Part shown: positions 1 through 10,143 of the stretch, piece by piece
How positions within the stretch are numbered: position 1 is the first letter of the stretch
How the letters are laid out: the number at the start of each line of letters is the position of its first letter
NCBI GenBank assembly: GCA_032164245.1
Contig: JAVMKO010000006.1
Coordinates: 139,001-203,000 of the forward strand
Direction of reading: 5' to 3'
DNA: 64,000 nucleotides
DNA from: Sternotherus odoratus
Lineage: Eukaryota; Chordata; Testudines; Kinosternidae
Program-made: the position numbers and the translations under genes
Notes under the pieces: model-generated
What the model saw: the letters and a program-made list of their open reading frames with translations, nothing else
Told to the model about the DNA's origin: nothing
Database searches by the model: none

Positions 1-786
1 AGAGATGCCCCTGCCCCCTAATCATCCCCAAGGGACCCCACACCCTAGCCAACTCCCCTGACTGCCTTGACTCCTAGCCACCCCCCCTACACACCATCCA
101 ACCTCCCTGTCCTCTGACCCCTCCCCCCCCCCGAGAATATCTTCCCCTTCTCCAATATCTGCGCAGAGTCAAATACACTCCCTGTTCCCCTGGAGCCATG
201 CTGGCGAGCATGCAGTGTTCTGCGGTCCAAGGCTGTGCGCTCCCACAGGGCAGCGTGTCTGGCTTTGCATGGAGCCAAATGCGCTGCTAGGAGCCTCATG
301 GTAAGGGATCTGGGGCCGGGGGGCTGGATAAGGGGTGGGGGCAGTCAGAGGAAAGGGAGCAGAATGGACTGGATAGGGGGTGAGGTCCCGGGGGAGTGGT
401 TAGGGGCAGGGGGGCTCTGGAGAGGGTGGTCAGGGAGCAGGGGGAGTTGGATGGGGTGTGGGAGTCCCGGATTCTGTCAAGGGGTGGAGGTGTGGATAGG
501 GGTCGGGTCAGTCAGGGGACAGGGAGCAAGGGGGGTTTGGTGGGAGGGGTCCTGGAAGGACAGTTAGGGTGGGGGGTTCTCTGGAGGGGGCGATCATGGG
601 ACAAAGAGTGTGTGTGGGGGGGTGTTGGATGGATCGGGAGTTCTGAGGGGGTAGTCAGGGTGTGGGAAGTGGGTGGGGGTCAGATGGGGGCGGGGCCAGG
701 CAGTTTGGGGAGGCACAGGCTTCCATACCTGGACTCCACAGTTTTGAAGCCCAGTTTGGACCTTGGACCAAAAAGTTTGCACACTG
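1..786. mobile_element. hAT-like MITE, partial (cut by window start)
   Basis: The GC-rich, G-run-rich right part of a non-autonomous DNA element. Its right end, CCAAAAAGTTTGCACACTG, resembles the right end of the complete element at 57066-57926, and both share phrases such as the run after 'catggtaaggg' and repeated 'agggggtgggg' blocks. The first 180 bases are C-rich and look like the opposite arm of the G-rich right half, so the element is partly self-complementary. The open frames here come from low-complexity GC-rich DNA and are not credible genes. Homology to the 57-kb element is inferred by eye. Confidence 0.6.
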
Positions 787-796
787 CAGAACCATA

Positions 797-1545
797 GGGT
801 GGTTGTATAACTGGTTAGAAAATCATTCCAGGAGAGTAGTTGTCAGTGGTTCATAGTCATTCTGGAAGGGCATAATGAGTGGGGTCCCGCAGGGATCAGT
901 TCTGGATCTGGTTCTGGTCAATATCTTCATAAGTGATCTAGATAATGGCGTAGAGAGTACGCTTATAAAGTTTTCAGAAGATACCAAGCTGGAAGGGGTT
1001 GCAGGTGCAAGGATTAAAATTCAAAATGATCTGTAGAAACTGGAATGAACTAAATAGGATGAAATTCAATAAGGACAAATGCAGAGTACTGCACTTAGGA
1101 AGGAACAATCAGTTGCACAAATAGAAACTGGGAAATGACTGCTTAGGAAGGAGAGCTGCAGGAAGAGATCTGGGGTCATACTGGATCACAAGCTAAATGA
1201 GAGTCAACAGTGTAACGCTGTTGAAAAAAAACAAATGTAGTTCTGGGCTGTATTAGCAGGAGTATTGTAAGCAAGCCATGAAAAGTAATTCTTCTGCTCT
1301 ACTCTGCGATGATTAGGCCTCATCTGGAGTATTGCATCCAGTTCTGGAAGCTGCATTTCAGGAAAAAATGGATTTGTTTAGCCTGGAGAAGGAAAGACTG
1401 AGAGGGACATAATAGTTTTCAGGTACATAAAAGGTTGTTAGAATGAGGAGAGAAAAAAATTGTTCTTAACTTCTGAGGATAGGAGAGCACTGGGCTTAAA
1501 TTACAATAAGGGCTATTTAAGTTGCACATTAAGAAAAACATCATG
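797..1545 (+). mobile_element. CR1 LINE fragment (reverse transcriptase region), first part
   Basis: A CR1 reverse transcriptase region with stops and frameshifts. It contains the conserved 'ggggtcccgcagggatcagt' block (PQGS motif region), the 'ataccaagctggaaggggtt' block corresponding to the DD-TKLGG segment, and the later CR1 block 'catctggagtattgcatcca'. The same copy resumes at about 2214 and ends in a CR1 3' tail at about 2463. The gap is an antisense CR1 fragment. It is a 5'-truncated dead copy. Confidence 0.85.
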
Positions 1546-2213
1546 TCATAAGAACATAAGAAAGGCTGTACTGGGTCAGACCAACGGTCCATCTAGCCCA
1601 CTATCCTGTCTACCGACAGTGTCCAATGCCAGGTGCCCCGGAGTGAGTGAACCTAAGAGATAATGATCAAGTGATCTCTCTCCTGCCGTCCACCACCCCC
1701 CTCTGACAAACAGAGGCTAGGGACACCATTTCTTACCCATCCTGGCTAATAGCCATTAATAGCCAACCTCCATGAATTTATCCAGTTCTCTTTTAAACCG
1801 TTATAGTCCTAGCCTTCACAGCCTCCTCTGGCAAGGAGTTCCACAGATTTACTGTGAGCTGTGTGAAGAACTTCCTTTTATTTGTTTTAAACCTGCTGCC
1901 CACTAATTTCATTGGGAGGCCCCTAGTTCTTATATTATGGGAACTAGTAAATAACTTTTCCTTATTCTCTTTCTCCTTACCACTCATGATTTATATACCT
2001 CTATCATATCCCCCTTAGTCTCCTCTTTTCCAAGCTAAAAAGTCCTAGCCTCTTTAATCTCTCCTCATATGGGACCATTCCAAACACCTAATCATTTTAG
2101 TTGCCCTTCTCTGAACCTTTTCTAATGCAAATATATCCTTTTTGAGATGAGGAGACCACATTTGTACACCATATTCAAGATGTGGGCGCACCATGGATTT
2201 GTATAAGGGCAAT
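1546..2213 (-). mobile_element. CR1 LINE 3' fragment nested in another CR1
   Basis: This reads as the reverse complement of a CR1 3' region. It starts with the typical antisense 3' end ('cataagaacataagaaagg', 'ctgggtcagaccaa') and runs through 'ggcaaggagttccacag' and 'atcatatcccccttagtctc' to 'caccatggatttgtataagg'. It sits inside the plus-strand CR1 at 797-2463, so it inserted later. Minus-strand frames at 1793-1987 and 2054-2293 are fragments of its reverse transcriptase C-terminus. A clean target duplication was not found. Confidence 0.85.
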
Positions 2214-2326
2214 AAGATCAGGGTGGTTAAGCACTGGAATAAATGGAACATTCTAGTGGAATAAATGGCAATAAGATCAGGGTGGGTAAGCACTGGAATA
2301 AATTGCCCAGGGAGGTTGTGGAATCT
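2209..2326 (+). repeat. Local tandem duplication with 59-bp period
   Basis: The block beginning 'gcaataagatcagggtgg' at 2209 is repeated at 2268, with 'taagcactggaataaat' in both copies. The duplication lies at the junction between the nested antisense CR1 and the resumed host CR1, so it probably arose during or after that insertion. Confidence 0.75.
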
Positions 2327-2463
2327 CCATCACTGGGGATTTTTTAAGAGCCAGTTGGACAAACACCTGTCAGGGATGGTCTAGATAATATTTAATCCTG
2401 CCTTGAGTACAGGCGACTGGACTAGATGATTTCTTGAGGTCCCTTCTGGTTCTATGATTCTAA
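2214..2463 (+). mobile_element. CR1 LINE 3' end (continuation of 797-1545)
   Basis: Contains the CR1 3' UTR landmarks: 'gggaggttgtggaatctcc', 'gactggactagatgattt', 'gaggtcccttctggttctat' and a terminal 'ctatgattct'. This is the 3' end of the CR1 interrupted at 1546-2213. Confidence 0.85.
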
Positions 2464-3779
2464 AATGCCTGTTTTTGAAGCAAACTCAAAAATTATAAAT
2501 GCTGTTTTATGTCTAGTACAATTTCTAGATTTATTGGTTCTTAAGGGGTAATTAATGTACATACATTTTCCTGTGGGTGAGACAGATAAATGATATCTGC
2601 TGTACTTTAATGTGCTGTGAAGAGCTGATATGCTTTTTGTTTGTTTATGCTGACCATTTCCTTCAAGTGTGAACACACTCATTGGAGAGCATTTTCAGTC
2701 CTTCAGTTAGGAGAGCCACATACCTCAGATCCAAGCATTGTGGCCTGCTTTAACTATACAAAGTGATTATGGATTTAACAAAGCTGAAAATGGCATTCTT
2801 GCTCTCTTGAAGTATCAAGGTGCAGTTGCTACTCTTTGGGATGAATTTCATGATTCATACTTTACTAGCTGTTTTGCAAGGAAGATCACATGTTCTATGT
2901 AGAATTTGTTTAAGCATAGGTGGAGAACACAGAAAATGGGAAAGGATTTCAGGATGTTAATTTAAAGACATCCATATAAATTTCAGTGTATGGAGAATCT
3001 TTGTCTTTACTAGGTTTATACTTTTAATTATTGAAGGATGTTGCTATATATCTACCATTATTAAAAAGTGACACAGCCAATTTATTTGGTTAATAAATTA
3101 GCTGTTTCCTGGTATCTGAAACCTTGCAGAAAAAGATGCATTGCCTTCTAGCAGAGCCTAGACTTTTCTGTACTAAAGTCAGACAGTTTGCCAGAATGCA
3201 GTCAATGAGAGCAGTGCCACATGCTTTAGACAGAAAGAGGCATACAATTCATTTTCAGTTCCTGGAAAGGCTTTCAGAATCAGTCTATTTTCTATGCACA
3301 CAGCTGATCACTATTCCCAAGTGGCTGGTGATAAATCTGTTTTACCCAGTTGCTAACTCGAAGACGGACTGTGTTCTCCCGATGGGTGATGTTAGTTCAC
3401 TGTTGAGGAGGACAACAAGAAGCCACCAGTCTTAGACCTGCCATTAGCCTGTTTGAGTTAGGGGTAGAACTGCTTGGGGATTTATTTGGTGACCCATTTT
3501 TTGCTAAAAAAATGTCAATTTGTCCAAATTGAAACCTTCTGTGCTTGTCTCTGAAGTACTAATCCAAGCTAATGAACATTATGGTGAGGTTAATAAGGCT
3601 TTACATCAGTTCAACAAGCAAAATGATTTATATAGCCACCAGGCTCCTAACAGACTGTGGCTTGCCAACAGCACTTTCAGACAAAGCAGCTATTTGCTGC
3701 ATAAATTTGTCTGAGAAGTGAACGTGCAGTCAGTCGTCACACTGCATACCCTCTACATAGCAACGGCCCATTAAGAGGC
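2464..3779. other. Unique sequence, no gene recognised
   Basis: AT-rich sequence with no recognisable repeat or gene. A plus-strand open frame of 103 codons at 3124-3435 and one of 64 codons at 3520-3714 have no recognisable motif. I treat both as chance frames. Confidence 0.5.
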
Positions 3780-4035
3780 TGTATAAGTTTGTAACAAATG
3801 TGACAGGTACCTGAATAACCACTCAGGATTTGGGTTATCAAACAAAGCACACTAATAGTTTTCCGCAGACTCTACCAGACATACTACAAATATGTGCCCC
3901 CTGACAGTGGACCGGCTTAGTCAGTGGCGGGACTCTCCACTGCTCCGTAGGCCAGACAAAGACATCCACTCAGGGATGCATTCTTATACACAGGTACAAA
4001 CAAGTTACACATCACTTCTGACATATCGAGGTATA
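3780..4035 (-). mobile_element. LTR fragment (same type as 49.6-50.3 kb)
   Basis: The stretch 'ttcttatacacaggtacaaacaagttaca' region matches the LTR-like sequence near 49830-49870 almost base for base, and both are preceded by a 'gacaaagat' segment. Boundaries are uncertain and no target duplication was found. It abuts a CR1 3' part at 4036. Confidence 0.5.
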
Positions 4036-4602
4036 GCAAGAATTTTTTAAGCAAGACATGAGAAGTAATTCTTCCTCTCTGCCCTGCACAGATTACACCT
4101 CAACTGAAGTATTGTGTCCAGTTCTGGGCACCACATTTCAGGAAAGATGTGGACAAATTGGAGAAAGTCCAGAGAAAGGCAACAAAAATGATCAAAGGTC
4201 TAGAAAACATGACCTCTGAAGGAAGATTGATACAACTGGGTTTGTTTAGTTTGGAGAAGAGAAGACTGAGAAGGACCAGAATAACAGTTTTCAAGTACAT
4301 AAAAGGTTTTTACAAGAAGGGGGGAGTTGCATTGTTCTCATCAGCCTCTGAGGCTAGGCCAAGAAGCAATGGGCTTAAATTGCAGCAAAGGAAGTTTAGG
4401 TTGGACTTCAGGAAAAACTTCCTGTCAGGGTAGTTACATAATGAAATAAATTTCCTACGGTGGTTGTGGAATCTCCATCAGTGGAGATTTTTAAGAGCAG
4501 TTTATACAAACACCTGTTAGATCTAGATGATTTAGTTCTGCCATGAGGGCAGGGGACTGGACTAGATGACCTCTTGATGTCCTTCCAGTCCTGTGATTCT
4601 GT
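4036..4602 (+). mobile_element. CR1 LINE 3' end
   Basis: A 5'-truncated CR1 containing 'gtgtccagttctgggcacca', 'gacaaattggagaaagtcca', 'ggtttgtttagtttggagaa', 'ggactggactagatgacctc' and the terminal 'ctgtgattctgtga'. The frame at 4149-4433 encodes the end of the CR1 reverse transcriptase (DKLEKVQRKATKMI) and stops before the 3' UTR. It is well preserved but clearly a dead, truncated copy. Confidence 0.9.
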
Positions 4603-6102
4603 GATATACAGTGCCACTTTCTGCATAGGCAAAGGATTGCATAGAAATAATTAATTACAAAGATCAATGTCTAGGAATCTGTTTGGGCAGCATTTTGGTG
4701 AACATATGTGGAACCAGAGATGTTGGTGTAAGTGCAATTCAGGAGTGTGATGATGTTAGAAAAATATGTGCGTCTTGTGCCACAAGTCTAGCCATGTTGT
4801 GTTGCCACATGGACTGCAAATGTGGTGGGGAAGGAGGAGGGAGAGCTGAAGTCTGGTTCCTAGAATCCTGGGAGACGACGTGGTTGGCCTGATCAGGCTA
4901 ATGAGGTTTTCTGTGAATTGTTCTGCAGATGCAGTGGGGTATCTGGGTAGCTTACACCACTGTGTTCCCGACCCACCTGGACTTTCCATCTTGGCAATAC
5001 CCACAGGTTCTTTTCCCTGGGAGTAGTCTGGCCCTTAAATCTAATGCACACTTGGTGTGTTGGAGATGGTATCACAGAGAGTTGGCAGAAAAATACATTT
5101 CACTCTAGTGGGAAAACACACTGCTTTAATATCAGGTTATAAATTGTTAGCATTTATTATCCTCGTCAGTATGTTAATGATCATTAGTGTTTTAATGAGA
5201 GGACTGCAATAAAAGCATGGCACCAATAGTTTAACGTGGATGTTAATGAGGGCATTACAAATGATTTCTCCTTCATGCATGCTCACTGTACAAAAAGGGA
5301 AATTACACTGGGAAAAGCATTCCATTTATTTGAAATCTAAAAAATCTGTCACTACAATATTGTACGAAAGGAAAAAATGATGTGAAATATATCACACTGT
5401 GTATCTGGTCCTAGCCCATATAGCTTATTAGAAAATCAACCATACATATTTTACAATCTTGCATATAAGAGATCATAATGTGTAATCAATGAGAGCACAA
5501 ATTGATACCTGAATCTGCAGTGTACAGATGACATTAAGCATGCAGAAAGCAGAGTATTAGAAGCTCTATGTAAGTAGATGTTTCCAATCCGAGATGCAAA
5601 GACTGACCTTATCACTCTCTTCACTTTTATGTCTAATAGATTGCCCTTTGGATTCCACTGAAGGAACTAAGGCAATGGCTTTGAATAGCGTACAATTGAA
5701 GGCTCTCATTTAAAAAGAGAGAGAGAGAGAGAGAGAAAGAACTCTGATTTCTCAGTGGCCTGCTAGACAAAAATGTGGGTTGACACATTCAAAGGGAACT
5801 GCAGCCCCTTTGTGCATTAATGTATTTGTCATAGTCTGCCAATTTGACTGTATTTAAATGGTGTAAGGAATGGAGAGATTTTGAATATGAAGACCACATT
5901 AAGACGTGGATCCCATTGTTTACTCTGTAGAATTTCTCTTGTTTTAATGTTTGCAATGTATCGCACTGCAAGGACCAGACTTCACGCTGGGAGATCCCTT
6001 GGCAGGACTGGAATCCCCAGAATAGCCATTTATGACACATGGGAGATTGCGCTTATCAGCAACCCTCTGGTTGCCAGCAGAAAGTTGCTGTTATCTGGCA
6101 GA
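4603..6102. other. Unique sequence, no gene recognised
   Basis: No repeat or gene recognised apart from the (AG)n microsatellite at 5716-5737. Short open frames on both strands show no domain or motif. Confidence 0.5.
5716..5737. repeat. (AG)n microsatellite
   Basis: About eleven uninterrupted AG units followed by an imperfect A-rich tail. Confidence 0.95.
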
Positions 6103-6726
6103 CAGGGCCAGCTATAACTTTTTTGCTGCCCAAGCAAAAAAAAGGGCATCTGGAGGAGCGCCACCGGAGCAAAAAAAAAAGAGGGGGGAGGGGATGGGAT
6201 GGCACGGCTGGAGGAGCGCCGCCCTAAGATTGACCGGAATGCCGCCCCTTAGAGTGCTGCCCCAGGTACGTGCTTCCTATGCTGGTGCCTGGAGACGGCC
6301 CTGCTTGCTGTTGCTAGTAAGCAAAAGGCTGGTTTAGGGGGTTGTGCCAGGGAAGGAAGTGCTGGGATGAACCTTCCTCCGTGTGCAGGGCAGCAGCAGA
6401 TGGGGGAGATGCAGCCCAGAGGCCCAGTCTTTCTGTTGGGGGCAGGGTTGTGTCCGACACGGAGGTGAATGGTACCTCTCCCTGTGTTCAGGACTCCGCA
6501 GTGCCAGTGCTGGGTGCAGCCTCCGGCAGGGTAAGATACTGAGCAGCACTGTCATTCAGGCTGCACTCCTCCCCCTCAGATAATGCCCTACCCAGAGCCC
6601 CTCTCCTCCTCTGGCATCTCTGTGTGAAGGCAGGTTTGCAAGGCTGCAGCACCAGACTGAGACATGCTTTCGGGGGGGTCGCACGATCTGCAGTACGGGG
6701 CCCCAAAATTCCTATCGCCGGCCCTG
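6103..6726. mobile_element. hAT-like MITE with CAGGGCC termini, possibly composite
   Basis: Starts CAGGGCCAGCTATAAC and ends TATCGCCGGCCCTG, which read as imperfect inverted termini. A second internal end, GAGACGGCCCTG at 6292-6303, also fits the left terminus, so a shorter element (6103-6303) may lie inside or overlap a longer one. An internal short oligo-A and 'gccgcccc' segments are typical of a GC-rich reptile MITE. I found no 8-bp target duplication, so the ends are tentative. Frames inside are not genes. Confidence 0.55.
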
Positions 6727-7249
6727 TTTGCCCATAGTGGGTTATGAGATTGTTTGTCTCCAGTGGCGAAGGAGAAGTTGTGCTAAATAATTCTTCATCT
6801 TAACACCCTTCTTCTAACCACTTCTTGCTTCACATTTTGTCCCCAAGACTAAACTGCTCATATTGCTTGAATGGCTGCTGCCATGTCAGCAGCAAGATGT
6901 AGAAGAGGCAATGTTTTTAAGGCACACCTGCCTGTCTCTGGATGGACTTTTTTACCCTGTGATATTTGTATCTGGTGTTAGTTTAAATGTGGCTGAGATT
7001 TAACTTCACTGAAGAGGCATCAACATCCTTTGGCTTTTCAGTGGGGGTGTTGTCTACTTTATATTTACAGTCACAGAATTGTGCAGCTTAATGTTTTATC
7101 TTCACATGAAGTAAGAATGATGCCCAGACATCTCTAGTGCTGGACAAATCCCACATTTACAGTGGCTAATATTGTAAAGGGAGAAGAACACCTGAGGGAA
7201 AAGTTAAGGGAGTTTAATATTATTTTCTTGGCAGGGAAACACAATCTCC
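6727..7249. other. Unique sequence, no gene recognised
   Basis: No recognisable repeat, domain or RNA gene. Confidence 0.45.
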
Positions 7250-7375
7250 TAGGAGGTTATAGTTCATCCTTTATGGTTATTTCCTCATTTTGTCTCCTGG
7301 GTGATATGACTGTACACACCCCAACCAGGAGACAAAATGATGAAATAACCATAAAGGATGAACTATAACCTCCTA
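7250..7375. repeat. Palindrome with about 51-bp near-perfect arms (foldback element)
   Basis: The left arm begins TAGGAGGTTATAGTTCATCC and runs to 'tttgtctcctgg' near 7300. The right arm, from 'ccaggagacaaaatga' near 7325 to 7375, is its reverse complement with about one mismatch. A central spacer of about 24 bp separates them. On RNA it would form a long hairpin. The plus frame 7162-7368 and the minus frame 7257-7556 exist only because the arm is open in both directions. Confidence 0.9.
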
Positions 7376-7745
7376 ACCCTAACCCCATAGACCCTGCTGC
7401 ACTCCAACTGCCTGCTGCACCCCTCCTGCACCCCAACCCCCTTCCCTGAGCCCCCTTGTACACTCCCTCACCCCTTTGCTGCCCCCAACCCTTTACCCTG
7501 AGCCCTCTCCTGCACACCACACCATACCACCTCCCGCACTCTCTCTTGCACCCCAAGCCTCTGCCCCAATCTGGTGAAAATGAGCAAGTGAATGAGGGTG
7601 TGGGAGAGCGAGTGACAGTGGGATGGGGGATGGAGCTAGTGGGAGTGGGGCCTCAGAGAAAGGGTGGTGTAAGAGTGGGGCCTCAGGGGAGGCATGGGGC
7701 TAGGATGTTCAGTTTTGTGTGATATTGGAAGGTTGGCAACTCTAG
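7376..7745. mobile_element. MITE right part ending in CTAGAGTTGCCAACC-type terminus
   Basis: A C-rich half (7380-7560) followed by a G-rich half (7580-7700), ending 'tgatattggaaggttggcaactctag'. This end resembles a turtle DNA-element terminus that reads CTAG.GTTGCCAAC on the other strand. The left end is missing or is replaced by the palindrome at 7250-7375. Superfamily is not certain. Confidence 0.45.
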
Positions 7746-8227
7746 GGGAGATCCATCAGAGAAATAGAATCAAATGCACATATCAAGCTAAGGGTGTGCA
7801 AGGAAGCCCTGTGATGCTCTTGGACGTGGTAGGATGGGATCAATCTAATCCAATTGCCACCTGAGGAGAATTGTGACTGTACTGAAGGTACTGTGTAGTT
7901 GATGCAGGATATGCTGGCAAATGCCTGCTGCTGGAGCTGGGGAATCTTAGATACATGATGGCACTACTGCATCTTCCTTTTCTGGAGAATCATGAAATCC
8001 AGAAATCTCATATTTTACGTATCTGTAAAGCCTGATGTTTGCCTTGACTCACAAGGTGGAAAACACCTTCCTGTTCATTAATGAACATTAAAAAATGCAC
8101 TCTCCTTTCCTTTTTGTTGCTTCTCAACTTCCTCACTTACAGAAGTTTTGCATCTTTGGTGCTGCTCTTGGGCTAATGGGAAAATCTCAGACAGGAGTAG
8201 GGGTTAAGGTCTGTTAAGCTGTTACAG
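7746..8227. other. Unique sequence, no gene recognised
   Basis: Nothing recognisable on either strand. Confidence 0.45.
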
Positions 8228-8352
8228 TCATAGACTCATAGACTGTAAGGTCAGAAAGGACCATTATGATCATCTAGTCTGACCTCCTGCACAACACAGG
8301 CCACAGAATTTTACCCACCAATTCCTGCAATAAACCTCTCACCATGTCCGGA
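8228..8352 (-). mobile_element. CR1 LINE 3' end, first part
   Basis: The antisense CR1 3' end: 'tcatagactcatagactgt', 'ggtcagaaaggaccattatg', 'atctagtctgacctcctgca', 'caataaacctctcacc'. The same consensus continues at about 9657 ('tctgagctattgaagtcctc'), so about 1.3 kb (8353-9656) was inserted into this copy. Confidence 0.85.
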
Positions 8353-8646
8353 TGAAGACCTTCATCCACTGACACCCAGCCATGAAGTCAGGAGCAGATG
8401 TATGATATTTATTTGTGTGTGTTGTTTATGACAGTAGTGCCAAAGGGCCAGTTGTGAACAGGCCCCATTGGTATAGACACTACATACACAGAGCAGATGA
8501 TAGGCCCTTTCCTGAAGAGCCTGCAATACAACTAGACCAGGCAGAGACAAGGTGAGGGAAGGGGGAGAACATGGCATCAGTGTGAACAATGGGATGTCAG
8601 CAAACATCACATTAGTGTTGCAATTTGCAGGGCAGAGCGGGATGAG
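8353..8646. other. Inserted segment of unknown type inside a CR1
   Basis: This sequence lies between the two halves of the CR1 and next to the hAT element at 8647-9648. It has no recognisable similarity. It may be part of the same insertion event or an older insertion that received the hAT element. Confidence 0.35.
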
Positions 8647-8811
8647 CAGGGCCAGATGAGACCTTTAGAGGCCCTAAGCACTGAAAAGATTATGGTGCCC
8701 CCCATATGTAATTCCAAATAAAAAAAATATACTGTAAAATAAAATTTTATTTTTTGAAATGACACAAACTTAACATGTTTGCTGAAATCAAAATAGCTTC
8801 TTTCTAGGTTT

Positions 8812-8985
8812 TTTGATTGCAAAATTCTGGATAAATTCATCGACTCGACAAAGCATGTCCGCTTCCATACACAATAGGGAAAGTGAATCAAGTCTGTCCT
8901 GTCACACTGTTGTTCTCTGAGGATTTTTTTATTATTTTCAGCTGAGAAAAACAGTGTTCTGCAGAGCAGTTAGTAATCATCAATG
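8812..8985 (-). pseudogene. hAT transposase C-terminal fragment
   Basis: In the third minus frame a stop-interrupted stretch reads approximately TALQNTVFLS ... DSLSLLCMEADMLCRVDEF. This fits the hAT dimerisation C-terminus, in which a '(R/D)L..L..(L/M)..E.D' pattern is typical. It lies downstream, in the transposon's own orientation, of the fragment at 9043-9264, as expected for one decayed gene. Confidence 0.5.
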
Positions 8986-9042
8986 TTAGAAAAACACGTA
9001 GTGCGATCTTTACATTTGGAAAGACACATTGTATTCAGTCTT

Positions 9043-9264
9043 TCATATTGTGTCATGAAGATCAACGTGATTGAATTTCATTTTTCCTGTTTCACTAAAC
9101 TTTGGCCACATATAACAGTGGAACAGCTGTACTTCTCCACAGAGATTCATGTTCAAGTCACCAGGGTATGAGTCAACTAGCTTTTGGGAACCTTGTGAAT
9201 ATTGTTCGTTAGATAAATCCATATCGTTTAGAAAAGAAAATCTACTTGATACTCTTTTGTACAC
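9043..9264 (-). pseudogene. hAT transposase fragment (ZMYM1-like)
   Basis: The minus-strand frame contains SNEQYSQGSQKLVDSYPGDL followed by a segment rich in F, K and N. It resembles a mid-protein segment of the hAT-derived transposases often annotated as zinc finger MYM-type 1-like in reptiles and fish. There is no initiation context. Frames before and after are broken by stops and shifts. It is non-functional debris of the transposon at 8647-9648. The assignment rests on recognition, not a search. Confidence 0.6.
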
Positions 9265-9656
9265 TTCACCTCTCCTCTTCCTATGAGCTTCAAGTGTATC
9301 AGTTATAGCATAGTAAGTAGATACACAAAATTTGTCTCTAGGATTTGTCTCTAGTGCTGTTTCTGTTGCACTGCTATAATTTGCTTGTTTTTTCCTGATT
9401 CACTTGCGGGACTAGTTAAGATGGGGATAAGTAATAAAATGAGAACAGAAAAATGGGGGAAGAGTGTGTAGTGGAGTGTAAGGAAGTCTAACAAAGTTCT
9501 GATTTTTCCCATGATGACTACTTGGATGCTTTTTTTTGAAATATCAAATATCATTTTTTTTCAAAAATAAAAAATATTTGTTGGTGCTCCCTGCTTTGCT
9601 GGTGCCCTAAGAATGTGCTTAGTCTGACTATTGGGTATTCCAGCACTGCCTCTGAT

Positions 9657-10143
9657 ATATATCTGAGCTATTGAAGTCCTCAGATCTTGGTTTGAGAACT
9701 TCAAAGTACAGAGAATCCTCTAGCAAGTCACCCATGCCCCTTGCTGCAGAGGAAGGTGAAAACCCTCCAGGGCCTCTGCCAATCTGCCATGGAGGAAAAT
9801 TCCTTCCCGACCCCAAATATGGTGATCAGCTGAACCCTGAGCATGTGGGGAAGACTCATGATCCAGACACCGAGGAAAGAATTCTCTGTAGTAACTTAGA
9901 TCCCATCCCATCCAACTTCCCATTATATGCCACCAGGCCCAGCTATTACCATAGTCAAAGATCAACTGCCAAAATTATGTTATCCCATCACATCATCTCC
10001 TCCATAAATGTATCAAGCTTAGTCTTGAAGCCAGATATGTCTTTTGCCCCCACTGCTCCGCTTGGAAGGCTGTTCCAGAATTTCACTCCTCTGATGGTTA
10101 GAGACCTGCGTCTAATTTCGAGTGAGTTTAGACTTTTCACATA
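9657..10143 (-). mobile_element. CR1 LINE 3' region, second part
   Basis: Continues the CR1 at 8228-8352: 'tctgagctattgaagtcctc', 'gcagaggaaggtgaaaaccc', 'ggaggaaaattccttcccga', 'ttggaaggctgttccagaat'. The plus-strand frame of 157 codons at 9671-10144 runs antisense to the LINE and is not a gene. A run of conserved CR1 blocks without large gaps marks this as a moderately old copy. Confidence 0.85.

Larger units (their letters stand above)
8647..9648 (-). mobile_element. Decayed hAT DNA transposon with transposase remnants
   Basis: Termini CAGGGCCAGATGAGACC (left) and GGTATTCCAGCACTG (right) are imperfect inverted repeats of the CAGGGCC type. Subterminal 'gaggccctaagcac' on the left and 'ggtgccctaagaatgtgctt' on the right are further terminal similarity. 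The interior carries minus-strand fragments of a transposase of the ZMYM1-like hAT group. It is about 1.0 kb, so most of the coding region is deleted. Flanking 8-mers do not match, so the target duplication has decayed or the ends are a few bases off. Confidence 0.65.

Noticed and set aside
5700..5760. Possible GAGA-type regulatory element
   Set aside because: It is a plain (AG)n microsatellite with no supporting promoter context.
7373..7386. Telomere-like 'cctaaccctaacccc'
   Set aside because: Only about two units, next to a C-rich MITE. Too short to argue for an interstitial telomere.
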